Source: Sphingomonadaceae bacterium (GTDB lineage: Bacteria > Pseudomonadota > Alphaproteobacteria > Sphingomonadales > Sphingomonadaceae). Taken from it: a DNA stretch of 64,000 nucleotides. Shown in pieces: positions 8,502-16,955 of this stretch (position 1 is the first letter of the stretch; each line of letters begins with the position of its first letter). The DNA lies in contig JAJUHA010000001.1 in NCBI GenBank assembly GCA_029268145.1, positions 62,001 to 126,000 of the forward strand, read 5' to 3'. Below the pieces are notes generated by a model. The model did not search any database. It worked only from the letters and a program-made list of their open reading frames with translations, and was not told the DNA's origin. The translations under genes were made by a program, and so were the position numbers.

Positions 8502-9638
8502 ATGCGCGACCGGTTTCTCACCACCCATGTCGGCAGTCTTCCGCGTGCCGAGGATCTGGTGGCCCTGATGTGGGCGAAGGAGGACGGGCTTCCGCTGGAT
8601 GCGGAGGCCGTCGCCGCGCGGATCGAGGCGGCAGTCCACGAGGTGGTGGACCGCCAGGCCGAAGCCGGCATCGCCATCGTGAACGATGGCGAGCAGTCGA
8701 AGCCGAGCTACGCCACCTACATCAAGGACCGGCTGGAAGGCTTCGGCGGAAGCGGCTCCTCCTACGTGTTCCAGGATCTCGAGGAGCATCCGGACGCCAA
8801 GGCGCGGATCCTCGAGGATCCCGGCCGCCGGCACCGCCGGACGCCGGCCTGCACCGGCCCCATTCGCGTCAGGGACATGACCGCAGTGGAACGGGACGCA
8901 GCAACGCTCAAGGCCGCGCTGGCGCGCCATCCGGGGCACCAGGCCTTCATGAGCGCCGCCTCGCCAGGAGTCACTGCCCTCTTCTTCCGCAACGAGCATT
9001 ATCCGTCCGACGAAGCCTATCTGTTCGCGCTCGCGGATGCGCTGGCGCAGGAATATGAGGCGATCCACCGCGCCGGGATCCTGCTCCAGATCGACTGCCC
9101 CGATCTCGCGATGGGCCGGCACACCCAGTTCCGTGACCTCGATCTCCGGAGTTTCCGGGCCAGGCTGGAGCTCAACATCGCCGCGCTCAACCACGCCACC
9201 CGCAACATCGCGCCCGAGGCGATGCGGATGCACCTGTGCTGGGGCAATTATGCCGGACCTCACCATTGCGATGTGCCGCTGCGCGACATCATCGACCTGG
9301 TGTGGACGGCGCGCCCCCACGCCATCCAGTTCGAGGCGGCCAATCCGCGCCACGCCCATGAATATGCGCTGTTCGAGGAGGTTGGCGTTCCCGAGGGCAA
9401 GGTGCTGATCCCGGGCATGCTCGAGCCGCAGTCGGCCTGGATCGAGCACCCCGAGCTCATCGCCCAGCGGATCGGCCGCTACGCCCATCTCGTCGGCCGC
9501 GACCGGGTGATGGCCGGCGCCGATTGCGGGTTCTCGATCCACGCCGGCTCGGGCGGCGTGCCGCCCTCGATCGTCTGGGCGAAGCTGAAGGCGCTCGCCG
9601 AAGGGGCGGAGATCGCCTCGAAGCGCTTCTGGCCCTAG
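8502..9638 (+). CDS. Core-MetE-like methyltransferase (cobalamin-independent methionine synthase family)
   Basis: Protein of 378 residues matching only the C-terminal catalytic barrel of MetE, without the N-terminal half of the about 750-residue enzyme. It opens with HVGSLPR. The zinc ligands of MetE are all present: His and Cys in MHLCWGN, Glu in FEAANPRH, and Cys in GADCGFS. Core-MetE proteins can transfer methyl groups from donors other than folate, for example corrinoid proteins in archaeal MesA types; many catabolic homologues are uncharacterised. It converges on a second core-MetE gene, sharing the CTAG that supplies both stop codons. A role in demethylating the pathway substrate or in methionine synthesis is possible. 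Confidence 0.85.
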   Translation: MRDRFLTTHVGSLPRAEDLVALMWAKEDGLPLDAEAVAARIEAAVHEVVDRQAEAGIAIVNDGEQSKPSYATYIKDRLEGFGGSGSSYVFQDLEEHPDAKARILEDPGRRHRRTPACTGPIRVRDMTAVERDAATLKAALARHPGHQAFMSAASPGVTALFFRNEHYPSDEAYLFALADALAQEYEAIHRAGILLQIDCPDLAMGRHTQFRDLDLRSFRARLELNIAALNHATRNIAPEAMRMHLCWGNYAGPHHCDVPLRDIIDLVWTARPHAIQFEAANPRHAHEYALFEEVGVPEGKVLIPGMLEPQSAWIEHPELIAQRIGRYAHLVGRDRVMAGADCGFSIHAGSGGVPPSIVWAKLKALAEGAEIASKRFWP

Positions 9639-10660
9639 CCGCCAAGCTCGGCGCGGACCATCGCGGCGCCGGCCACCATCGCCTTCATCTTGCCGAAGGC
9701 AACCTCGCGCGGGAGATACTTCATCCCGCAGTCCGGGGCGACGATGACCTTCTCCGGCGCCACATGGGGCAGCGCGCGGCGGATGCGGGCGGCCACCGTC
9801 TCGGCCGTTTCCACCTCGTGCGTCGAGAGATCGATCACGCCAAGGATGATGGACTTGCCGCGCAGCCCTTCGAGCACGCTGGTGTCGAGGTTCGACTGGG
9901 CGGTCTCGATGCTGATGGCGTCGACCCGGCTGCCCGCCAGCTCGGGCAGGAAGGAATAGCCGCTGGGCCGCTCGTGGATGATGGCGGCATAGCCGAAGCA
10001 GATGTGGATTGCGGTCTCGCCGGCAATCCCGTCGAGGGCGGCGTCGAGCGCCTCGAGGCCATAGTCCCGCGCCTGGTCCGGCCGCGCCTGCATGTAGGGC
10101 TCGTCCACCTGGACGATATCGGCCCCGGCGGCGAAGAGATCGCGGATCTCGGCGTTGACGGCCGCCGCATAGTCGAGCGCCATTTCGCGCTCGGTGGCAT
10201 AATGGTCGTTCTGGGCCTGGCAGCTCATGGTGAAGGGGCCGGGCACGGTGATCTTGATCCGGCGGTCGGTGTTGGCGCGGAGGAAGGCGACATCGCGGGT
10301 CTCGACCGCGTGGCGGCGGCGGATCGGGCCGACCACGCGCGGCACCGGGTTGGGATGGCCGCTGCGGTCGAGCGCCGTGCCGGGATCGTCGAGATCGACG
10401 CCGTCAAGGGCGGTGGCGAAACGGTTGGAATAGCTTTCGCGGCGCATCTCGCCATCGGTGATGATGTCGAGCCCGGCGCGCTCCTGGTCGCGGATGGCAA
10501 GCAGGGTCGCATCGTCCTGGGCCTGCTCGAGCCGTTCGGGCGCGACCCGCCACAGCTCGCGGGCGCGCACCCGCGGCGGAAAGCGCCCGGCGAGCCTCGA
10601 CCGGTCGATGAGCCAGTCGGGCTGCGGGTAGGACCCAACCAGCGAAGTCGGAAACAGCAT
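9635..10660 (-). CDS. Core-MetE-like methyltransferase, second copy
   Basis: About 341 residues and a clear relative of the convergent neighbour, opening LFPTSLVGSYPQPDWL. The zinc set is again complete: HICFGY (His, Cys), ISIETAQSN (Glu) and APDCGMKYLP (Cys). It lacks the N-terminal MetE domain. I chose ATG 10660 because GGGGAGGCTGAG precedes it and it lies 1 bp from the end of the upstream citryl-CoA-lyase-like gene; the track start at 10681 would overlap that gene. It is therefore second in an operon that begins just beside a pair of putative IclR operators. The methyl donor and acceptor are unknown. Confidence 0.85.
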   Translation of the reverse strand: MLFPTSLVGSYPQPDWLIDRSRLAGRFPPRVRARELWRVAPERLEQAQDDATLLAIRDQERAGLDIITDGEMRRESYSNRFATALDGVDLDDPGTALDRSGHPNPVPRVVGPIRRRHAVETRDVAFLRANTDRRIKITVPGPFTMSCQAQNDHYATEREMALDYAAAVNAEIRDLFAAGADIVQVDEPYMQARPDQARDYGLEALDAALDGIAGETAIHICFGYAAIIHERPSGYSFLPELAGSRVDAISIETAQSNLDTSVLEGLRGKSIILGVIDLSTHEVETAETVAARIRRALPHVAPEKVIVAPDCGMKYLPREVAFGKMKAMVAGAAMVRAELGG

Positions 10661-10661
10661 C

Positions 10662-11423
10662 TCAGCCTCCCCTGCCGTCATAGGAAATGGCCTCGGCCGC
10701 CTTGCCCGAGAGGATGAAGCCGATCGGCCGCACGCTCTCCTCGTTCAGGTGGGCGATGAGGCTGGCGGTGCGGGCAAGGAGCGAAATGCCCTTGAGCGCC
10801 GGAAGCGGGAAGCCGGCGTCGAGCATGACGGCAGGGATCGCCCCGTTGACGTTGATGGGAAGGCTGCGGCCGATCGCGTCCGGCAGCACGGCCTCGACCG
10901 CGCGCAGCGCTGCCACATGGGCGCCGCTGACCCCTTCCCCGTCGGCCATGGCAAGCAGGAGGTCGGCGCGCGGGTCGCCGCCGCTGTGCTGGGGGTGACC
11001 GAAGCCGGGAATGGCCCTGCGCTCGGCGCGCAGGGCGCGGACAACGGCCCCGGCATCGCCGCGCTCGACCACCTCGGCCAGGAACCGCCCGGCGACCTCG
11101 GCGCTGCCGAGCACCACCGAGCCGCAGCCCAGGAGCCCCGCGGCGACGGCACCATGAAAGGCCTCGGGCGCGGCGGCGAAGGTCATGCGGGCCGCGACCA
11201 CGCTGGGAACCAGGCCATGCTCGGCGATCGCGGCGAGCACGGCATCGGCCATGCGCTTCTGGACCGGCGTGGGGTCGGCACCCGTCACCAGCAGCCAGAA
11301 ATAGCTGGTGAAGTCCATCCGGCCGATGATCTCGCGGCAGAGATCGCGGCCGCGCACCGTGATGCTGGTGGCATCCGACGTCGAGATGGCGGTGTAGGGG
11401 GCATCCTGCCGGCCGATGCGCAT
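10662..11423 (-). CDS. Citrate synthase-like / citryl-CoA lyase family protein
   Basis: About 253 residues of the citrate-synthase fold, much shorter than citrate synthase (about 430) and close to free-standing citryl-CoA lyase domains. Recognisable motifs are IPGFGHPQH (substrate-binding and catalytic His region), LPINVNGAIPAV and ARTASLIAHLNEE near the C-terminus. Such proteins cleave or form the C-C bond of 3-hydroxy-3-carboxyacyl-CoA esters. It is divergent from a CaiB-type CoA-transferase across a region with two TTCG-N5-CGAA palindromes, which suggests CoA activation by one and cleavage by the other. The true substrate is unknown; citryl-CoA is only the family default. Confidence 0.82.
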   Translation of the reverse strand: MRIGRQDAPYTAISTSDATSITVRGRDLCREIIGRMDFTSYFWLLVTGADPTPVQKRMADAVLAAIAEHGLVPSVVAARMTFAAAPEAFHGAVAAGLLGCGSVVLGSAEVAGRFLAEVVERGDAGAVVRALRAERRAIPGFGHPQHSGGDPRADLLLAMADGEGVSGAHVAALRAVEAVLPDAIGRSLPINVNGAIPAVMLDAGFPLPALKGISLLARTASLIAHLNEESVRPIGFILSGKAAEAISYDGRGG

Positions 11424-11435
11424 GCGCGCTCCTGT

Positions 11436-11467
11436 TTCGGAATTCGAAGTTGTTTTCGCTATTCGAA
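11436..11467. promoter_or_regulatory. Paired palindromes, putative IclR operator (site pair A)
   Basis: Two 13-bp palindromes of form TTCG-N5-CGAA lie here: TTCGGAATTCGAA at 11436-11448 and TTCGCTATTCGAA at 11455-11467, starts 19 bp apart. They sit between the divergent citryl-CoA-lyase-like and CaiB genes. An identical arrangement lies at 13500-13531, on the other side of the IclR gene. IclR regulators bind short palindromes near their own genes, so these are the best candidates for its operators. Confidence 0.7.
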
Positions 11468-11531
11468 ATAGCTAGGGGAATGTCAAGCCGGGACAGGCCC
11501 GGCGTGCAGCGAACAGGCCGGAGTGCGGATC

Positions 11532-12674
11532 ATGGCACGACCCCTCGCCAATGTCAGGGTGCTCGAGATGGGCACCTTCATCACCGGCCCGGCAACGGCC
11601 ATGTTCCTCGCCGATCTCGGCGCGGAGGTCATCAAGATCGAGCAGCCGGGCAGCGGCGATCCGTTCCGGGCCTTCCGGGGCGAGCTCTACAGCCCCCATT
11701 TCCAGACCTACAACCGCAACAAGAAGTCGGTCACGCTCGACACCCGCATCCCCGCCGATCGCGCGGCGTTCGACGCACTGCTCGCCGGCGCGGACGTGTT
11801 CATCCAGAACTTCCGCCCCGGCGTTGCCGAGCGGATCGGCGTGGACGCCGAGCGGTTGCGCCGGCTCAACCCGCGCCTCGTCTATGTCTCGATCTCGGGG
11901 TTCGGCGCCTCGGGTCCGGACCGGGACCGCCCCGCCTTCGACACGGTGGCGCAGGCGGCGAGCGGGTTCCTCCGTCTCCTCGTGAATCCTGCGCATCCGC
12001 GCGTCGTCGGTCCTGCCATCGCCGACGCGATGACCGGCTTCTACGCCGCGCAAGGCGCGCTCGCTGCGCTCTACGAGCGCGAGCGCACGGGTGTCGGCCG
12101 GCTGGTCGAGACCTCGATGTTCGAGGCCATGTGCCACTTCAACCTCGACGACTTCACCCACTGGCTCGCCGATGGCCAGGTGATGGGGCCCTACAGCCGG
12201 CCGCACGTCTCCCAATCCTATGTCTTCCAGTGCGCCGACGGCGGGTGGATCGCGCTGCACATGTCCTCGCCGCCGAAGTTCTGGGAGAATCTGGCGCTTG
12301 CGGTCGAGCAGCCCGACATGCTGGAGCGCCCCATGTTCGCCAGCCGGGACGCGCGCATCGCCCATTACGAGGAGGTGGTCGCCTTCCTTGCCCCGATCTT
12401 CGCGACGCGGACGCGCGCGGCCTGGTGCGAGCGGCTGCGGGCGCTCGAGGTGCCGCACGCGCCCGTCCTGACCGCGCCCGAAGTCCTCGAGACGGAGCAG
12501 GCCCGCCACCTCGGCCTCGAGGTCACGGCCCCCGGCCCGTTCGGCACCTTCCGCACCATCCGCTCGCCGCTGTCCTTCGACGGCGAGCGCATGGAGGAGG
12601 TGTCCGCCCCGCCCCTCCTCGGAGCGCACACGGACGAGGTGCTCGGAGCCGTTCGGCGCGACGCGGCGGCCTGA
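11532..12674 (+). CDS. CaiB/BaiF family CoA-transferase
   Basis: Type III CoA-transferase of about 380 residues. It has the N-terminal Rossmann-like opening (VRVLEMGTFITGPATAMFLA, GAEVIKIEQPG) and the catalytic aspartate in IADAMTGFYAAQGALAALY (about Asp165), followed by TGVGRLVETSMFE. It should move CoA between carboxylic acids. I chose ATG 11532 with GGAG 8 bp upstream instead of the GTG at 11523. It is divergent from the citryl-CoA-lyase-like gene and followed after 5 bp by the IclR gene. The neighbouring palindromes suggest IclR control. The acid it activates is unknown. Confidence 0.92.
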   Translation: MARPLANVRVLEMGTFITGPATAMFLADLGAEVIKIEQPGSGDPFRAFRGELYSPHFQTYNRNKKSVTLDTRIPADRAAFDALLAGADVFIQNFRPGVAERIGVDAERLRRLNPRLVYVSISGFGASGPDRDRPAFDTVAQAASGFLRLLVNPAHPRVVGPAIADAMTGFYAAQGALAALYERERTGVGRLVETSMFEAMCHFNLDDFTHWLADGQVMGPYSRPHVSQSYVFQCADGGWIALHMSSPPKFWENLALAVEQPDMLERPMFASRDARIAHYEEVVAFLAPIFATRTRAAWCERLRALEVPHAPVLTAPEVLETEQARHLGLEVTAPGPFGTFRTIRSPLSFDGERMEEVSAPPLLGAHTDEVLGAVRRDAAA

Positions 12675-12679
12675 CGGCG

Positions 12680-13498
12680 GTGGCCAAGGACCCGGAGTAT
12701 CTCTCGACCCTCGAGCGGGGGCTCGCCGTGCTGCGGGCGTTCGACCAGAGCCGGCCCGAGATGCAGCTCTCCGAAGTGGCGGCGGTGACCGGGCTTTCGC
12801 CAGCGGTTGCGCGGCGGTGCCTCAACACCCTTGTCGAGCTTGGCTATGTCGGCCGCCACGGCCGCCGCTTCCTGCTCCGGCCGGAAGTGCTCGTCTTCGG
12901 CTCGGCCTATCTCTCCTCGATGAATGTCGAGCTGGTCGTGCTCCCCCCCCTCCAGGCGCTGCGCGACCAGACCGGGGACAGCGCGTCGATGGCCGTGCGG
13001 TCGGGATCCGACATCCTCTACGTGGCGCATGTCTCGACCACCCGGGCGATCCGGGTGAGCGCCAATGTCGGAACCCGCTTTCCCGCCCACGCCACCGCGA
13101 TGGGCAAGGTGCTGATGGCGTTCCAGCCCGACGCCGAAATCGCCGACTGGCTGAGAGGGGCACCCTTCCCCCGCCTGACCGACCGAACGCCGACCGAGGC
13201 CGCGACCCTTCGCGACCGCCTCAAAGCCGTCCGCACCCAAGGCTACGACAGCGCGCTCGACGAGCTGGACTATGGGATCGTCTCGGTGGCCGTCCCCGTG
13301 TTCGACGGCAGCCGGCGGATCCTCGCGGCCATCAACTGCTCGACCTCGACGACGCGGATCTCGCAGGAGGAGCTGGTGCGCACCCGGCTGCCGCTGCTGC
13401 GCGATGCAGCATCCGCGATCGAGCGTCTGCTGCAGTCCTGGCCGGCGCTGGTGCATTCGCTCGCCAGGACCGAGCGCGAGACGCCACATCGCAGCTGA
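12680..13498 (+). CDS. IclR family transcriptional regulator
   Basis: About 272 residues. The N-terminal winged helix-turn-helix reads STLERGLAVLRAF then LSEVAAVTGLSPAVARRCL. The C-terminal effector domain follows, with HATAMGKVLMAF, LDELDYGIVSVAVPV and a late hydrophobic AAINCSTSTTRI segment. The start is GTG 12680, 5 bp after the CaiB stop, so the two are co-transcribed. The track ORF starting at 11450 is mostly an out-of-frame read through CaiB. IclR proteins sense small organic acids and often control the adjacent catabolic genes; the four nearby TTCG-N5-CGAA sites fit this. Confidence 0.9.
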   Translation: MAKDPEYLSTLERGLAVLRAFDQSRPEMQLSEVAAVTGLSPAVARRCLNTLVELGYVGRHGRRFLLRPEVLVFGSAYLSSMNVELVVLPPLQALRDQTGDSASMAVRSGSDILYVAHVSTTRAIRVSANVGTRFPAHATAMGKVLMAFQPDAEIADWLRGAPFPRLTDRTPTEAATLRDRLKAVRTQGYDSALDELDYGIVSVAVPVFDGSRRILAAINCSTSTTRISQEELVRTRLPLLRDAASAIERLLQSWPALVHSLARTERETPHRS

Positions 13499-13499
13499 C

Positions 13500-13531
13500 T
13501 TCGCATATCGAACTTGACTTCGACATTCGAA
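13500..13531. promoter_or_regulatory. Paired palindromes, putative IclR operator (site pair B)
   Basis: TTCGCATATCGAA at 13500-13512 and TTCGACATTCGAA at 13519-13531, again with starts 19 bp apart, lie between the IclR stop and the TonB-receptor start. The geometry is identical to the pair at 11436-11467. The segment ATTCGAAGTTGT is also shared between the two regions. This places the receptor and its downstream genes in the same putative regulon. Confidence 0.7.
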
Positions 13532-13598
13532 GTTGTCACAGCGCGCGTGCCCCGGGACAACGGCGGCTGCACGCCGACAAGCAGCGAGGGAGGGACGG

Positions 13599-15783
13599 AT
13601 GCAGGGACGGCGGCTTCTGGGAATGGCGCTGCTTGCCGGAGGCGCGGCGGCAGCCCTTGCGTCGAGCGCTGCCGCGCAGGAGCCGGGCGCGGTGTCGGGA
13701 GAGGCGTCCACAGACGAAATCGTGGTCACCGCGCTGCGCCGGGCCGACACGCTGCAGAATGTGCCCGCCTCGATCACGGCGTTCACCGCCCAGGCGATCA
13801 CCGATGCCGGGATCCAGCGCCCCGCCGACTTCATCCGCCTGACCTCGAACGTGAACCTGGTCGAGACCCAGAATGCCGGGACGGCCTTCATCATCATCCG
13901 CGGCATCACCCAGGCGCGCAACTCCGAGCCGTCGGTCGCCGTCGTCATCGACGGGGTGCAGCAGATCAACCCTGCGCAGTTCAACCAGCAGCTGTTCGAC
14001 ATCGAGCAGATCGAGGTGCTCAAGGGACCGCAGGGGGGCCTTTGGGGCCGCAACGCCATCGGCGGCGCGATGGTCATCACCACGCGGCAGCCCGGTGACA
14101 CGCTCGAGGGCCGCTTCTCTGTCGGGCTGGACAATGGCTTCGGCTACCGGCTGGGCGGCGCCGTGAGCGGGCCGGTGGCGGAGACCCTGAAGTTCCGGCT
14201 GGCCGCCAACTGGTACGACACCAACGGCTACATCCCCAACCCGTTCCTGGGCGAGGATGCCGATCCCGTCCAGGACTTCGCGGTCCGCGGCAACCTGCTG
14301 TGGGAGCCCGGCCCGGACATCACGGCGGACGTCCGGGCGCAATATGCGAATCTCAAGACCCAGGCGCTCTACTTCAACATCGTCGCCGACGTGAACGACA
14401 CCTCGCTCCCGGTCCGGGTGAACAATGCCGGGCAGAACGACCGGGAGATGATCGATCTCTCGCTGAAGCTCGACTACCGGACCGATTTCGGGACCTTCCG
14501 CTCGATCACGGCCTACAACAGCCTCGACGAGATCCTGACCGGGGACGCCTTCAACTTCCTCCCCATCGAGGAATCCCTGTTCTTCCAGATCTTCGGCTTC
14601 GACCTGAACCAGAGCCAGTTCCTCGATGTCTCGGCCTGGAGCCAGGAGTTCCGGTTCGAGAGTGCCACCGACCGCAGGCTGCAGTGGAGCGTCGGCGCCT
14701 ATCTCGTCGGAACCAGGCGCTTCATCTCGACCGGCAACATGGTCGACACCGGGGCCGGCGTGTTCCCGGTCTATCGCACCCCGAGCACCAACCCGGCCAA
14801 CCCGCAGGCCACCTTCCTCGCCGACAGCCAGGACAATTTCGCCTGGGCCGTCTATGGCAACGCGACCTACGCCGTCTCGGACGCGCTCCAGCTCGACGTG
14901 TCTCTGCGCTACGACCGCGACACCCGCGAGAACACGACCGAGACTCCCCCCGCGTTCCTGCCCAACGTGCCCGGCTTCCCGCCGGCAACCACGGGCGAGG
15001 TGCGGCGCGAGACCTTCGACGACGTCCAGCCCAAGGTGACGCTGAGCTGGAAGCCGCAGCCCGGCCTCAACTTCTACGCCGGCTACTCGAACGGCTTCCG
15101 CTCCGGCGGGTTCAACCAGACCGGCGTCGGCGCCATCGCCGCCGCCAACGGGATCGTCGGCGTGGCCGACATTTACGAGGCCGAGGAAGCCTCGACCGTG
15201 GAGATCGGGGCCAAGACCAGCTGGCTCGACGGCCGGCTGACTCTCAACGCCGCCGGCTTCACGACCAAGTCGGAGAATGGCTATTTCTTCGTCTTCCTCG
15301 CTGCCAACTCGACCCAGAATCTCGGCAACATTCCCGAGACGCGGATCAACGGCTTCGAAATCGACAGCGCGCTGCGCGCTGCCGAAGGCCTCGATTTCCA
15401 CCTTCGGCTTCGGCTTCACCGACAGCGAGATCAAGGACTTCCCCGCCGCGACCGCGATCGGCAACGAAGCGCCGCTCATCTCGCGGACCACGCTCAACCT
15501 CGGCGGCCAGTACCGCACCGCGATCAGTGACGCACTCGGCCTGCTCGCCCGGCTCGACTGGCGCCGCATCGGCAGGACCTGGTGGGATGTCGAGAACTCG
15601 ACGGTGCGCGACCCGGTCAACCTGGTCGACATCCGGGCCGGGCTCGAGGGCGACCGCTGGAGCGTGACCGGTTTCGCGACGAACCTTCTCGACACCCGCT
15701 ACAATGCCGAATTCTCGCCCGGCGGCTTCGTGTTCAAGGCGCGGCCGCGCGTCTATGGCGTGGAGGCAAGCATCCGCTTCTAG
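13599..15783 (+). pseudogene. TonB-dependent outer-membrane receptor, frameshifted near its 3' end
   Basis: The product would be about 727 residues. It has a signal peptide (LLAGGAAAALASSAAAQ), a TonB-box/plug start (EIVVTALRRADTLQNVPASI), plug motifs including IDGVQQINPAQFNQ and VLKGPQGGLWGRNAIGG, and barrel strands ending in VEASIRF with terminal Phe. The reading frame breaks near 15401-15405. The first frame runs to about GLDFHL and then becomes nonsense, while FGFGFTDSEIKDF continues in the +1 frame to the TAG at 15783. One extra T in CACCTTCGG explains it. It may be a real inactivation or a sequencing error. ATG 13599 has GGGAGGGACGG upstream. It should import the pathway substrate or a siderophore-like compound; the context favours the first. 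Confidence 0.85.
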
Positions 15784-15792
15784 GAGAGTCCC

Positions 15793-16395
15793 GTGGCCCG
15801 CGTCCTCGTCCTCTATCACTCCGCCTATGGCCATGTCGAAGCCATGGCGCGCGCCGTCGCCGAGGGCGTGGCGAGCGTCGAGGGTGCGGAGGTAAGCGTC
15901 AGGCGCGTGCCCGAGCTGGTGCCCGAGGAGGTGGCGCGCGCATCCGGGATGAAGCTTGACCAGGAGGCGGCGATTGCCCGGCCCGACGAGCTCGCCGACT
16001 TCGACGCCATCATCTTCGGCACGCCCACGCGCTTCGGCAACATGTCGGCGCAGATGCGGAACTTCCTCGACCAGACCGGCGGGCTGTGGGCGAGGGGCGC
16101 GCTCATCGGCAAGATCGGCTCGGTCTTCACGTCGACCGCGAGCCAGCACGGCGGCCAGGAGACCACCCTCACCAGCTTCCACGTCACGCTGCTCCACCAT
16201 GGGATGATCGTGGTGGGCCTGCCCTACAGCTTCACCGGCAACACCATCATGACCGAGATTTCGGGCGGGACGCCCTATGGCGCCTCGACGCTCGCCGGGG
16301 CGGATGGCAGCCGCCAGCCTTCGGCCAACGAGCTTGCCGGTGCCCGCTTCCAGGGCGCCCATGTCGCCCGGCTTGCCGTGAGGCTGTTTGGCTGA
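15793..16395 (+). CDS. wrbA: NAD(P)H:quinone oxidoreductase, type IV (WrbA family)
   Basis: Flavodoxin-like protein of 200 residues, the usual WrbA length. It has the FMN-binding loop [14 protein letters not shown], the second loop [22 protein letters not shown], and the [12 protein letters not shown] and GLPYSFTGN segments characteristic of WrbA. It reduces quinones by two electrons, avoiding semiquinone formation. GTG 15793 follows the TonB-receptor stop by 9 bp, so the genes appear co-transcribed. In this island it may reduce quinone intermediates of an aromatic substrate. Assignment to the WrbA family is firm; the in-vivo substrate is not known. Confidence 0.93.
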   Translation: MARVLVLYHSAYGHVEAMARAVAEGVASVEGAEVSVRRVPELVPEEVARASGMKLDQEAAIARPDELADFDAIIFGTPTRFGNMSAQMRNFLDQTGGLWARGALIGKIGSVFTSTASQHGGQETTLTSFHVTLLHHGMIVVGLPYSFTGNTIMTEISGGTPYGASTLAGADGSRQPSANELAGARFQGAHVARLAVRLFG

Positions 16396-16406
16396 GGAGG
16401 ATTCGC

Positions 16407-16955
16407 ATGACCCGCCGACCCGCGCGCCTGCACCACACCGCCTATGTCTCGAAGGACCTGGAGGCGACGCGCCGCTTCTACGAGGAGGTGATCGGCCTGC
16501 CGCTGATTGCCACCTGGTGCGAGAAGGACGTACTGTTCGGCAAGGAGCGGACCTACGCCCATGTCTTCTTCGAGCTTGCCGACGGCAGCTGCCTCGCCTT
16601 CTTCCAGTTCGCCGATCCTGCCGATCAGGCGGAGTTCGGTCCGCCGATGCCGGAATCGCCGTTCCACCATGTCGCGCTCCATGTCGACGCCGAGACGCAG
16701 GCCGAGATCGAGGCGCGCATCCGGGCGGCCGGCTACACCGAACCCGACACCTACGTGCTCGAGCATGGCTATTGCCGGTCGCTCTACGTGAAGGACCCGA
16801 ACGGCATGATCCTCGAGTTCACCCGTGACGCGCCCGAGGCCGTCGTCCCCGCGCTCGACCAGGCCCGGCGCGCATCGGCGCATGCGGAGCTTGCCCGCTG
16901 GCTCGCCGGTGACCACCGCACCAACAACGGCTTCCGCTCCGACCATCACGGCTGA
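16407..16955 (+). CDS. VOC-family protein (extradiol dioxygenase/glyoxalase-like)
   Basis: About 182 residues of the VOC fold. LHHTAYVSKDLEATRRFYEE with GLPL gives the first beta-alpha unit and metal-binding His. FHHVALHVDAETQAEIEARI starts the second half, and YVKDPNGMILEFTRD carries the terminal glutamate ligand. ATG 16407 has GAGGAGG upstream; the longer track ORF is a shadow of wrbA. It is related in layout to the VOC gene at 47043. It could be a ring-cleaving dioxygenase or an isomerase acting after the Rieske/P450 steps. It overlaps the start of the following hydrolase. Confidence 0.82.
   Translation: MTRRPARLHHTAYVSKDLEATRRFYEEVIGLPLIATWCEKDVLFGKERTYAHVFFELADGSCLAFFQFADPADQAEFGPPMPESPFHHVALHVDAETQAEIEARIRAAGYTEPDTYVLEHGYCRSLYVKDPNGMILEFTRDAPEAVVPALDQARRASAHAELARWLAGDHRTNNGFRSDHHG

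Noticed and set aside
11450-12679. N-terminal two-thirds of the 682-aa ORF ending in IclR
   Set aside because: This part is an out-of-frame read through CaiB. Only the part after GTG 12680 has the IclR domains.
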